Shown in pieces: positions 5,470 through 13,203 of a stretch of DNA of 13,713 nt. The stretch lies in assembly GCA_027310505.1 (NCBI GenBank), contig DAIDAS010000201.1:1-13713 (forward strand), written 5' to 3'. The translations under genes and the position numbers were made by a program. Source of the stretch: a bacterium (GTDB taxonomy: Bacteria; Pseudomonadota; Gammaproteobacteria; Burkholderiales; Methylophilaceae). Position 1 is the stretch's first letter; each line of letters starts with the position of its first letter. The notes below the pieces were generated by a model that was not told the origin of the DNA, searched no databases, and worked only from the letters and a program-made list of their open reading frames with translations.

Positions 5470-5491
5470 GGCCAGAAGCGGTCATTCAGAC
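5470..5491 (+). repeat. diverged direct repeat, right of the 67-residue ORF
   Basis: This is the second copy of the GGCCANAAGCGGNC repeat (see 5189-5210), beginning 7 nt after the ORF stop. The two copies are 281 nt apart, start to start, in the same orientation, enclosing the small gene. Confidence 0.45.
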
Positions 5492-5511
5492 ACACTCTGT
5501 TAGAGCCATGA

Positions 5512-6135
5512 ATGGCTAAGCCTTGGGAGGCTGCTTCCCAGTTGCTGGGCCTTGATCGATCTTCCGCAGGAATGATGGTGGAGGTGGTTGAGGCGACTGC
5601 TGAGCGAATTCGATTGGCTCCCCATCCTGGCGGTCCTGCCGTGGCTTTTCTTCAGATGATCAAGAAGCCAGGCTGGAATCGCATCATGGCAAGAATGGAG
5701 GGTTTGTCGCGCCCAAACGTGGCTATGAAGGCATCTGCTGCCGAACGATTTGATTTATCGGGGAACGAGGTGGCCTCGATGGTTGGATCAAGCCGCCAAT
5801 TGATCATGTGGGAGGAGAGACACTTCAGGCTGGTCCGGCAGATGCTGGATTATTTTGCCATCCCTCCCAACCTATACAGGGTGGTTGTTTCGAATCAGGC
5901 CGACCCGGAGATTTATTCCATAGCGGAGAATTCAGGGTTCCACCTCCAGTCCCAGAATGAAGCGGGTGCAGGGGGCTACTTCCAGCTTGATTCCGTCCGT
6001 AGGGATCCCAACACAAAACATCATGTCGAGTCGAGGTGCGTCGTTTCGTTGCAAAAGAATTCCGTAAGCTTCGTCAGGACCAGTTACGAACTGGTGATGT
6101 TGTTCGCAGTGTTCTTTGTATGGAACCAGTCGTGA
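5512..6135 (+). CDS. hypothetical protein of unknown family, start and 3' end uncertain
   Basis: The 207-codon frame is bounded upstream by a TGA immediately before the ATG at 5512. That ATG has no ribosome site; GCAGGA just before the tandem ATG-ATG-GTG at 5572-5580 makes those alternative starts. The N-terminal two thirds looks protein-like, with mixed helix and strand and a possible helix-turn-helix around LSGNEVASMVGSSRQL. I recognise no family. After about 6030 the composition becomes less convincing, and another frame (E-V-R-R-F-V-A-K-E-F-R-K-L-R-Q-D) reads better, so a frameshift or 3' degeneration is possible. It could be a decayed gene. The convergent recombinase gene ends 180 nt downstream. 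Confidence 0.42.
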   Translation: MAKPWEAASQLLGLDRSSAGMMVEVVEATAERIRLAPHPGGPAVAFLQMIKKPGWNRIMARMEGLSRPNVAMKASAAERFDLSGNEVASMVGSSRQLIMWEERHFRLVRQMLDYFAIPPNLYRVVVSNQADPEIYSIAENSGFHLQSQNEAGAGGYFQLDSVRRDPNTKHHVESRCVVSLQKNSVSFVRTSYELVMLFAVFFVWNQS

Positions 6136-6315
6136 TCGGATGCATTTGCATAACTCAGTCAATTTAGCCACAAAATAAATATGTGAAATCCGGCACCCTA
6201 AAATATTGAAAACAGCCACTCATTTATAAAATGTTTAGCCAGTTTTCAGGAATATTGAGCGGAAGCTATCGGTCTTGAACCCGCCGCACAGGCATGTATG
6301 TTTGACTAGCAAGTT

Positions 6316-8961
6316 TCAACTGCTGCTGCCGTTTGAGCCGGTATGCTCATAGCGAATTGCACCATTTCTCCGGGGAAGGCCATTGCTGTAAAAAAGCATT
6401 TTCCTGGAAAGATCATCCACTTCATTCTGACCAAGCTGGGACAACTGACGCTTATCCAGAAAGTCTTCGATTTCCATGCTTGCCAAACGGACTGCATTCA
6501 GGTTAAAGCGAAGTCGCGCCTGCTCCCGTGCCGCGGCGCCAAAAAGCACCGGGGCATCAGATTGGCCTGGGGTTGCACTCCTCCTACGAACAGTGCCCCG
6601 AATGGCTATAGGAAGCAGTTCAAACCGCAGCGCATCAAATGCTTCAGTCAAGGCATTGCGGACAAAGGATGCATCCTCCGACCAGACCCTGGTTGAAAAG
6701 TCTCCGTAACTTTCTGAGCCAGCATCCGCATGGCCGAAGATTCCAGAGATAATCTCGCTATCCACTCCACGCCGCCGAAGTTGCTTATCCAGACGTTGCC
6801 GGAACAGGTTGGGCGGCAGCGGGCAATCCTGCAGGCCCATGTTCATGACGGAGTTTCCTGTCACGGAAGTCCATGCGATTCCATTTTCTTCTTCAAGCAG
6901 GAAGAAGAACGGCATGCGCCCGCTGGGGCGCTCCTCGGCCATTGCGCTGATCTCGGCAGCGAGCGATGGATTGGCTTCCTGAAGAAGACGCCCCAGGCTC
7001 CTCAGATGAGCCATGTAGTGTTGCTTGATATAGTTGCTAAGCCTGACCGGGAGGGGGACCAGGCGCGCATTCCTCCCCGTCTCGATCGCCTTGTCATCGA
7101 GATAGACAAAGTGTTCCTCGAAATCAAAGTGCAGGACTGATTCGAACGGATCCCTTACTGGGCGTGCACCGGTCGCAGCGAACAACATCATCAAGACATA
7201 AATGGTGGAAAAGTTATGGCTTGCCACGACGCCAAGTTCTGCCTGATCGTGCTTCAGCTTGCTGGTGAATTTCGAAACCGCGGCAACAAGATGATGCTCG
7301 ATCGGGTCAAGGCGACTGCCCATGACAATGGGTTGTGTCTCAAGCCAGCCTTCATCGTCCTTATATCGGAAGGCCTTTAGTGCGGGATCCGAGGCCGTCC
7401 AGTTGGCGTAGGCGCACGCGGCGGGCAGCCCACTTTGAGGATGGGCCGACAGCATGCGCGCCAGGACTTCATCCTTTGCTCCTTGATAGCATTGTTGCGG
7501 CAAGACCCCACCCAGCATGCCTGGCGTCAGCCTGGGCAGCCTCTCTTTCATCATGGCCCTGAAATGCTTCTCCGGATCAGTTGGCCAAGAGGCATCCCAA
7601 AGCTCCCAAAGCCATTGAGATACCGGGGACGCTGAAATTCGCTTTCCGATGATGTCCCCAATCTGCTGGGGAATTGAGATCCTGTTCATCTCTGCCACAG
7701 GTCTAACCCAAGATTCTTCTGCAACGCCGGAGGGCACCCAGCCGTTGGTACACATCGGTACGCTGCGCCTTAATTCCATCGATTGGGGATCGATCGTCCA
7801 TTCTGGGTTGATCGTTGGAGACACCTGGAAACTTAGAACCCGTCGCAAGGAACGACCTGTCCTGAGCGCCAGCCATATAAATGCACCCACCAGTTGATCC
7901 GCTGGATTTGACGAGGCCACCAGTCGCCGTACTTCTCCCTCCAGCATCCGGGTTTCCAATGGGTTGGGGCGTCCCCAACTCCAGGGTAGGAGTTGCGCCT
8001 CCTCCACGGCCTGAAGCAGCACGGACCCGCTACTCAGTCTCTGTAGCTCATAGGAGTCGTCCGAGTCTACGGGGACGGTTGCGATGTTGCCTTCATCCTC
8101 CTCCCCATCGATCAGCTCAAGTTCTACTGTTCCGTCATCTTCGACTTGAGACCATGGCAGTTTGGTTACCAGGGGCGCATGGCTGATTGCAGTTTTTCCA
8201 GATACAAGCCCCTTGTGGAGTAGGGTGAAAGACCCTTGACCCTGTTTACTCTTATGATCGCCTTTTGCTACCTTCACCAAGGTATTTAGGAAATCGTAAG
8301 CGGTTGGAGGTAACTCTTTCTTGTTAGGAAGCCTGTCTTCCTTGAAGATGATTTGATTGTTCAGGCTATCGAAATCCTCAGCCGGACTACGCAACGCTTG
8401 AAGGGTTTTCAGGCGATCGCTCATGTTTGCCGCAGCAAGTCGTATGTGGTCTGCGGCAGTCCTCAGCAAGTCATCCTGGCAATTTCCGTGGCGTGCACGT
8501 TGCATGGCATGCACCAATAACCATATACGCAGAGACTCAAACCAAGCCCGCTCGGTATTACCGCCAGGGGGGACACGTTCCAAGAGAACGGCAAGCATGT
8601 AGTGCGTCTGTAATTCATTGCGCAATTGCCTTGAGGCTGCTTCCTGGTCAGTCAGTGGGATGTAAACGTCAAAAAGGTGTTGGTTATGCTGAACGACAGA
8701 TGAGAGCTTATACAGGTGCGAGGCAACCTGATTGTTGGGCGCCCAGGTTCCCAGGAGCTGATTTACGTCGGGCGTTGAAATAACCTTCAGAACACTGCCA
8801 AGAGTCGAGACCTTTTTGTGGATCAGCAAGGTATCAATTAAGAGAAACAGATCGTGGAGGCAATCAAATTTCTCAGAAAGTTCTATCGCGAGACGCCAAT
8901 CATCATTTAAACCGTAGGTCGAATTTAATGGGAAATTTCCCAAAACGGGATTGATTGGCAT
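6316..8961 (-). CDS. large divergent tyrosine-recombinase-like protein (881 aa)
   Basis: The C-terminal third carries a tyrosine-recombinase catalytic pattern. It has Arg600 in FAATGARPVRDPFE, Lys624 in VYLDDKAIETGRNARLVPLP (the beta-hairpin lysine), Arg721 in PPNLFRQRLDKQLRRRG (Asn718 in the HxxR His position) and His744 in GIFGHADAGSESYGDFS. In the large integrases I compare it with, the nucleophile lies in a G.EPWG.YS-type segment; here that position is Phe755, with Tyr752 three residues earlier as alternative nucleophile. Residues 1-~550 are helical and charged, with an acidic linker near 275-303 and no family I can name. The ATG at 8961 lacks a clear ribosome site. The gene is uninterrupted, reads toward the element interior and starts 145 nt from attR. 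It may be a second recombinase, an accessory end-binding protein, or a regulator derived from one. Confidence 0.72.
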   Translation of the reverse strand: MPINPVLGNFPLNSTYGLNDDWRLAIELSEKFDCLHDLFLLIDTLLIHKKVSTLGSVLKVISTPDVNQLLGTWAPNNQVASHLYKLSSVVQHNQHLFDVYIPLTDQEAASRQLRNELQTHYMLAVLLERVPPGGNTERAWFESLRIWLLVHAMQRARHGNCQDDLLRTAADHIRLAAANMSDRLKTLQALRSPAEDFDSLNNQIIFKEDRLPNKKELPPTAYDFLNTLVKVAKGDHKSKQGQGSFTLLHKGLVSGKTAISHAPLVTKLPWSQVEDDGTVELELIDGEEDEGNIATVPVDSDDSYELQRLSSGSVLLQAVEEAQLLPWSWGRPNPLETRMLEGEVRRLVASSNPADQLVGAFIWLALRTGRSLRRVLSFQVSPTINPEWTIDPQSMELRRSVPMCTNGWVPSGVAEESWVRPVAEMNRISIPQQIGDIIGKRISASPVSQWLWELWDASWPTDPEKHFRAMMKERLPRLTPGMLGGVLPQQCYQGAKDEVLARMLSAHPQSGLPAACAYANWTASDPALKAFRYKDDEGWLETQPIVMGSRLDPIEHHLVAAVSKFTSKLKHDQAELGVVASHNFSTIYVLMMLFAATGARPVRDPFESVLHFDFEEHFVYLDDKAIETGRNARLVPLPVRLSNYIKQHYMAHLRSLGRLLQEANPSLAAEISAMAEERPSGRMPFFFLLEEENGIAWTSVTGNSVMNMGLQDCPLPPNLFRQRLDKQLRRRGVDSEIISGIFGHADAGSESYGDFSTRVWSEDASFVRNALTEAFDALRFELLPIAIRGTVRRRSATPGQSDAPVLFGAAAREQARLRFNLNAVRLASMEIEDFLDKRQLSQLGQNEVDDLSRKMLFYSNGLPRRNGAIRYEHTGSNGSSS

Positions 8962-9050
8962 ACGATAGATTTCGTATAGACAGTGTGTTGATATGGTCTT
9001 AAGAGTAATTCACCTTTCCGATTCTCCCACAAAATTCCATTTTTTGTTCA

Positions 9051-9093
9051 TCGTATTACGTCGTTTTACGCGATTTTTTGTAGTAACGTACTA
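9051..9093. repeat. tandem decamer and palindrome beside attR
   Basis: TCGTATTACG (9051-9060) is followed directly by TCGTTTTACG (9061-9070), a tandem 10-bp repeat with one mismatch. TAGTAACGTACTA (9081-9093) is a perfect 5-bp inverted repeat with a 3-nt spacer, 12 nt before attR. These are the only ordered repeats in the AT-rich 144 nt between the large gene and attR. They may be right-arm recombinase sites or the promoter/operator of the large gene. Confidence 0.5.
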
Positions 9094-9105
9094 TATAAAT
9101 TACAT

Positions 9106-9173
9106 GGATTCATAATCATCACCACCAATATATAAGCGGCCTCCAGAGATGGGGGCCGTTTTCATTCTGGCAC
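9106..9173 (+). repeat. attR: right direct repeat of the integrated element
   Basis: GGATTCATAATC (9106-9117) is identical to the tRNA anticodon stem-loop, and 9118-9173 match the tRNA 3' end and terminator at 50 of 56 positions. The two blocks are directly abutted, lacking the 26 nt that separate them in the tRNA gene. This copy cannot form a tRNA. It is most simply the displaced native 3' part of the tRNA locus. Confidence 0.85.
9137..9162 (+). terminator. rho-independent terminator (displaced right copy)
   Basis: CGGCCTCC (9137-9144) pairs with GGGGGCCG (9151-9158) around AGAGAT, followed by TTTT. It is probably the original tRNA terminator moved away by integration. It now ends plus-strand transcripts leaving the element, and its hairpin may also serve the converging cytochrome operon, though that strand has no clean U-tract. 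Confidence 0.65.
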
Positions 9174-9191
9174 TGGCTTCTCTTCACCTGC

Positions 9192-9797
9192 TTACTGAGC
9201 CTGCAGGTAGTGGGCTATCGCTTCTATGTCGCTTTCCGACAGACCTTTGACGATTTCATGCATTGCCGTGGCAGCCGGCCGCTCGTTGCCGTAGAAAACC
9301 TTGAGTTGTCTCTTCAGGTAGGCTTCGTTCTGTCCGCCAAGTCGAGGGGTGGTTTCCTTGCCCTCGCCCTTCTCTCCATGGCAGGCCATGCACGGTGGCA
9401 CGCCTTTGTCTGCGTGGCCATTCAGGAAAATACTCTTACCCAGATCGTACTTTGCCTGATCTGAAATCTTTCCCTGATGTACAGCCGGTTGCGATTCGTA
9501 GAAGGCCGCCAGCTGCTCGATGTTCTCATCCGTCAGCCTTGAAGAAATGCCCCACATGAATCGTTTGGCGTTCTGATCTGCGCGCGACTTGTCACGGAAG
9601 GCCTTCATCTGGTTGGTGAAGTAAGGAGCGGGCATCCCGGCCAAGTGCGGAAAGAGTTCCGAGCTTGTCGTGCCTCCGGGGCCATGACAAACAGAACAAA
9701 GTTGACGGTCAAGCTTGGCTCCTTCATCCGATCCAAGGGCAGAGGAAGCTGCAATCAGCCCGATCATCCCCAGCGACATCCAAATACGATAGCTCAT
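9192..9797 (-). CDS. dihaem c4-type cytochrome c, periplasmic
   Basis: The 201-residue protein has a signal peptide (about residues 1-22, hydrophobic MIGLIAASSALG) and two class I haem domains. CSVCH is at 34-38 and CMACH at 136-140, each about 40 residues before a candidate axial methionine (Met81 in KRFMWGIS; Met179 in TAMHEIVKGL). Two similar halves with this spacing are typical of cytochrome c4, a periplasmic electron shuttle between membrane complexes and terminal oxidases. The ATG has AGGGGAG 5 nt upstream. The gene begins 18 nt after the cytochrome-porin stop, so the two are almost certainly co-transcribed. This resembles the cyc2-cyc1 arrangement of acidophilic Fe(II) oxidisers, where Cyc1 is also c4-type. 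Confidence 0.9.
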   Translation of the reverse strand: MSYRIWMSLGMIGLIAASSALGSDEGAKLDRQLCSVCHGPGGTTSSELFPHLAGMPAPYFTNQMKAFRDKSRADQNAKRFMWGISSRLTDENIEQLAAFYESQPAVHQGKISDQAKYDLGKSIFLNGHADKGVPPCMACHGEKGEGKETTPRLGGQNEAYLKRQLKVFYGNERPAATAMHEIVKGLSESDIEAIAHYLQAQ

Positions 9798-9815
9798 GAT
9801 GACTCCCCTAATGGA

Positions 9816-11171
9816 TTAGAAGGCAAACCAGGTACTCAGGAACAGGGTGTTTCTATCGCCCGGCTTGAGCCCAAGCCCATCAAGCTGTCGGGAGCCATCC
9901 CATTTGGTATAGCGCGTGTACTGGAGAGAAACGCGGGCAAATGTCCATGGGTTGTAATCCAGTTCGGCGATATAACCTCTGTTGTCGGGCTTGGTCACCG
10001 GATTGTTACCGGTGGCAAACACGACTGCATCGTTGCTGCCGGTGGTGTTGAAGTAAGCAAGCGAGGCGCCATACTTGCGATCGTACAGGTAGCTGGCTTT
10101 GGCTTTGAACGTGTTGAGGTGGTCATGCGCATTCTGGCAGGATCCGGCAGTAGGATCACAGGCGGGGTCGAAACTGGCCTTGTAATCCTGCTTCTCATGG
10201 ATATAGGTGGTCTGTACCGTAAAAATATGCGGGTCGGACAAATACTGGTATTGCGCATCCAGCGCGGTATCGGTAAAGCGATTGGTAGGCCCGTGGGGAT
10301 TGGCCGGGTCAGGAAAAACATCGACCTGCATGCCGTAGGTACCTACCATCAGGGAGTGGGCTCCCCAGTCTTCATTCCATGCCAGTCGCCAGTATGGGTT
10401 ATTGCGCCCGTCAATTCTGGTCACGCTGTTGGTATGCCACTGCTGACCTTCACTCAGAAAACGGAAGAAATTGTTGGCATTGCCATAAAACGACAATTCG
10501 CCGTAAAGATGCCTGTCGAACCAGAAGTAGCCGCCGAGCCCTGCCACCTGCTGGCTGAGGCCGCCATCGATGATGGTCGCATAGGCGGGGCCCGGATGGG
10601 GCAGATTCGGGCCATTAAACGGGAAACCCCAGGCCGGCGTGCTGTTCCAGGCATCCTGCACGGATGGGTTGTTGTTCAAATTGAGGCCAAAGACCAGGCT
10701 TTTACCAAACACGTCATGGTTCCCGACCACACGAACATCGGTGTTATCCATCTGGCTATGGTGCCGGATAGAGCCGTCAGCCCTTTGTTCGGAATTATTG
10801 CTATAAGTCCACTGGACAAACATGCCAGCGTGATCGTTAAGCTTGCCAGCGGCAAAAATACTGAGCATGTCGAATTGCGGGTCATTCTCCCGCATCACGA
10901 GCTTTGCCCCGTTAACATCACGGCTCTTGTCGGTGTGGGTCACCGAAAACTGCATCATGGCTGCCAGTGGCAGCAATTGACGTTCACCCAGCGTGTAGCC
11001 GTTAAGCTTGAACTCTCTGCCGAAAGGGGTCAGTTCCGGGAAGCTGGTGTGACAGGCCGCGCAATCCATCCCGGTTTGCCTGGCAAAGGATGGAACGGCA
11101 AAACTGGTTAAAGGGGCCAGGGAAAATCCAACCAAGGCAAGAAGCAGAAGTTTTCTTAAGATCCGGTACAT
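9816..11171 (-). CDS. outer-membrane fused monohaem cytochrome-porin, Cyc2-like
   Basis: A signal peptide (about 1-25, cleavage after SFA) is followed by a short haem domain: FARQTGMDCAACHTSFPEL, with C37-x-x-C40-H41, then TPFGREFKLNGY. The remaining ~380 residues alternate polar and aromatic residues, as in transmembrane beta-strands, and end in the outer-membrane terminal phenylalanine (LFLSTWFAF). One N-terminal haem fused to a porin is the architecture of Cyc2, the outer-membrane cytochrome that takes electrons from Fe(II) outside the cell; the length (451 aa) fits. I call it Cyc2-like because related cytochrome-porins also occur in bacteria not known to oxidise iron. AAGGAG lies 7 nt before the ATG. 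The 211 nt upstream (11172-11382) should hold the promoter, but none was recognised with confidence. Confidence 0.75.
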   Translation of the reverse strand: MYRILRKLLLLALVGFSLAPLTSFAVPSFARQTGMDCAACHTSFPELTPFGREFKLNGYTLGERQLLPLAAMMQFSVTHTDKSRDVNGAKLVMRENDPQFDMLSIFAAGKLNDHAGMFVQWTYSNNSEQRADGSIRHHSQMDNTDVRVVGNHDVFGKSLVFGLNLNNNPSVQDAWNSTPAWGFPFNGPNLPHPGPAYATIIDGGLSQQVAGLGGYFWFDRHLYGELSFYGNANNFFRFLSEGQQWHTNSVTRIDGRNNPYWRLAWNEDWGAHSLMVGTYGMQVDVFPDPANPHGPTNRFTDTALDAQYQYLSDPHIFTVQTTYIHEKQDYKASFDPACDPTAGSCQNAHDHLNTFKAKASYLYDRKYGASLAYFNTTGSNDAVVFATGNNPVTKPDNRGYIAELDYNPWTFARVSLQYTRYTKWDGSRQLDGLGLKPGDRNTLFLSTWFAF

Positions 11172-11382
11172 GCCGCTCTCCTTTGAAATGCCAACATGGA
11201 ATCACCAACTTCTATTTGGTCGCTCGGAAAGCCAAAAAATGCAGCCATTAGCCGTTCTCGAGATTTCCCATTTCACGCTACCCCATCATGTTTTTCAGTG
11301 TATCTGATTCCAAGAAAGGAAAATACATCATTCAGCAAGTTCAATGGCAGCCCAACAACCTGCTTATGGCAACCCGATATAC

Positions 11383-13203
11383 CTATTTACCCAATGAAAT
11401 CAGATAACTGCGCAAATTATCCGCCTTACTGTCCAGACCAAGCTTTTTGCGGATGTTTTTGCGGTGGATGCTGATGGTTTCGGGCGATAGCGATAAAGTC
11501 GCCGCGATGACCTTGGTGGGAAAACCTTCCCGTACCATCGACGCCACCTGAATTTCCTTGGGCGTTAAATGCCGGCAGGCCGAAGTCATATTGTTTACGC
11601 ACCCATAAGATGAAATCAGTCGTTGCAGGTTGGCTTCCAACGCACTGAGTAAGCGAATTTGCCGAGGGTCATGGCTGCCGTTCTTCAACCTTTGCAAAAA
11701 CGGCATCACTTCCTGCTTCAACTCAAGGATGAGCAGATTCTTGGCATCGGAGCTCTCCGTTTCGCGGAGCTTCATCATCACTTTCAGCGCCGTATTGACC
11801 TCAACGGCTTCCTCTTTGATCTGATTCAACTCGACGACTGTTTTCTCCACCTGTTTTTCCAGATGCTTGCGGGTATCCAGCAGCACTTGCTCCGCCTGTT
11901 TTTGCAGGGTGATATCCAGAAAGGAACCCACATAATGCGTCGTTTTCCCATGCGCACCCACAACTGCGGTAATGGTCATCAGTGCCGGGAACACCTCCCC
12001 ATTCTTGCGCCTGTTACAGATCTCCCCCTGCCAGTAGCGCGCACGATTAATCACTTTCCACATGGTCTTATAAAAATTAGCAGTATGTCGCCCGGAATTG
12101 AGTATGGAAGCAGGCTGGCCAATGACCTCTTCCGCGCTGAAGCCTGTCAGGCGTGTAAATGCCTTGTTTACACGGATAATGATGCTGTGCTCGTCGGTCA
12201 CGAGGATACCTTCTTGCACTTCGAACGCCGTAGCAGCAATGCGCAGATCCTGCTCGACCTGTTTGCGCTCGGTGATGTCCTGCCCTTGGGCAATGACGGC
12301 CTGCACTGTTTTTCCATCGGCCTGATACAGGGTTGCCGAATTCCACGAAATGGCCCTTACCCCGCCCGATGTATGCAGCACCGGAATGTCCAGCGACTCC
12401 CAGCACTCCCCCTTCATGGTGAGCTTGATTTTATCCATCACCGCTTCGCGTTCCCCGGCGGGGAACAGCCTTTCAATGGACAGCCCGATCGCCTCATGGG
12501 CTGTCAGGCCAGTCAACTTCTCAATTGCATGATTAAACTTGACGATCCGGCATGATGCATCCCAGACCACGATGGGGCCATTCGCGTGGCCTATCAGGTT
12601 ACGCAGATATTCTGTTGTTTCCCGGAGCGCATCTTCCACGCGCTGGTTCTCGGTAATATCTGTCAGCGTGATACGCAATGTGACGGAACCGTTTTCTGCC
12701 TTTACACGTACCGCGTCTACATGGACATAGCGCAACTCACCATCTTCGCGCCTGATCTGCATGTCGTAATTCTGCCGCTCGTCCTGATGGCTAAAACGTG
12801 ACATGTGCTGATGAAAGCGGTCAACAAATTCGGGCGCGACATATCCGGCAAAAGGACGTAACAGCACATCATTGCGATCAAGGCCCAGTAGTGCCGCACC
12901 GGTAAAATTTGCCTCGGCAATCAGGCCAGCAGTGGTGAGGGTAAAGTAGCCGACGGGGGCATACTCAAAAAGATCGAGATACCGGTCGCGGGATTCTTCC
13001 AGTGCGAAATGAGCGCGCCGCAATTCGTCATTCTGCATATCCAGTTCAATTTGGCGCACCTGAAGTTCGTGCAGCAATTTCTCGACAGGGACGTCGGCGT
13101 GTGATTCGGCAGCGGGATTCCTGGCCAACCGCGATTCGGCTTCGGGACGGAAACTGCGGCGCTCGTAAGGGGCCCTGCGCCGATCAGAAGGTAAGTGGCT
13201 CAT
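11383..13203 (-). CDS. PAS-PAS-PAS LuxR-type transcriptional regulator
   Basis: The 606-residue cytoplasmic protein contains, in order: an N-terminal coiled coil (~40-70, HELQVRQIELDMQNDELRRA), PAS1 (~70-185, including LFEYAPVGYFTL), PAS2 (~195-315), PAS3 (~320-435, VNKAFTRLTGFSAEEVIGQP), a coiled coil (~435-485), and a C-terminal LuxR/GerE helix-turn-helix (~545-592, LTPKEIQVASMVREG ... SPETISIHRKNIRKKLGL). There is no histidine-kinase, receiver or membrane segment, so it is a one-component sensor-regulator. I place the start at ATG 13203, since GGAGGAG precedes it by 4 nt; the frame is open 30 codons further upstream (13293) without a comparable site. It lies 211 nt upstream of the cytochrome-porin gene on the same strand and may control it. 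PAS sensors of this kind often sense redox or small ligands; none can be named here. Confidence 0.88.
   Translation of the reverse strand: MSHLPSDRRRAPYERRSFRPEAESRLARNPAAESHADVPVEKLLHELQVRQIELDMQNDELRRAHFALEESRDRYLDLFEYAPVGYFTLTTAGLIAEANFTGAALLGLDRNDVLLRPFAGYVAPEFVDRFHQHMSRFSHQDERQNYDMQIRREDGELRYVHVDAVRVKAENGSVTLRITLTDITENQRVEDALRETTEYLRNLIGHANGPIVVWDASCRIVKFNHAIEKLTGLTAHEAIGLSIERLFPAGEREAVMDKIKLTMKGECWESLDIPVLHTSGGVRAISWNSATLYQADGKTVQAVIAQGQDITERKQVEQDLRIAATAFEVQEGILVTDEHSIIIRVNKAFTRLTGFSAEEVIGQPASILNSGRHTANFYKTMWKVINRARYWQGEICNRRKNGEVFPALMTITAVVGAHGKTTHYVGSFLDITLQKQAEQVLLDTRKHLEKQVEKTVVELNQIKEEAVEVNTALKVMMKLRETESSDAKNLLILELKQEVMPFLQRLKNGSHDPRQIRLLSALEANLQRLISSYGCVNNMTSACRHLTPKEIQVASMVREGFPTKVIAATLSLSPETISIHRKNIRKKLGLDSKADNLRSYLISLGK

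Larger units (their letters stand above)
2319..9117. mobile_element. tRNA-integrated genomic island, about 6.8 kb
   Basis: The segment is bounded by the attL/attR direct repeats and contains, left to right: an arm-site-like repeat array, XRE regulator, excisionase-like gene, DUF3596-type tyrosine integrase, remnant umuC, intact umuD-like gene, remnant SRAP gene, two small unknown genes, and a large tyrosine-recombinase-like gene. Base composition is lower in GC than in hscA or the flanking cytochrome genes. No replication, transfer, capsid or packaging genes are seen, so it is an integrative element or satellite-like island, probably reduced by deletion. Exact ends depend on where strand exchange occurs within the repeat. 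Confidence 0.8.

Noticed and set aside
5932..6219. 95-codon minus-strand frame overlapping the unknown gene
   Set aside because: It has no ribosome site or recognisable domain and no better coding character than the plus frame, which is itself uncertain.
2319..9117. Anti-phage defence or toxin-antitoxin system in the island
   Set aside because: I found no nuclease, NTPase, TIR, toxin or antitoxin motifs in the unknown genes; the large gene reads as recombinase-like instead.
9645..11111. 488-codon plus-strand frame antisense to the cytochrome-porin
   Set aside because: The minus-strand frame has signal peptide, haem motif, barrel pattern and ribosome site; the plus frame has none of these.
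11659..12555. 298-codon plus-strand frame antisense to the PAS-LuxR gene
   Set aside because: It is the shadow of well-conserved PAS domains on the minus strand.
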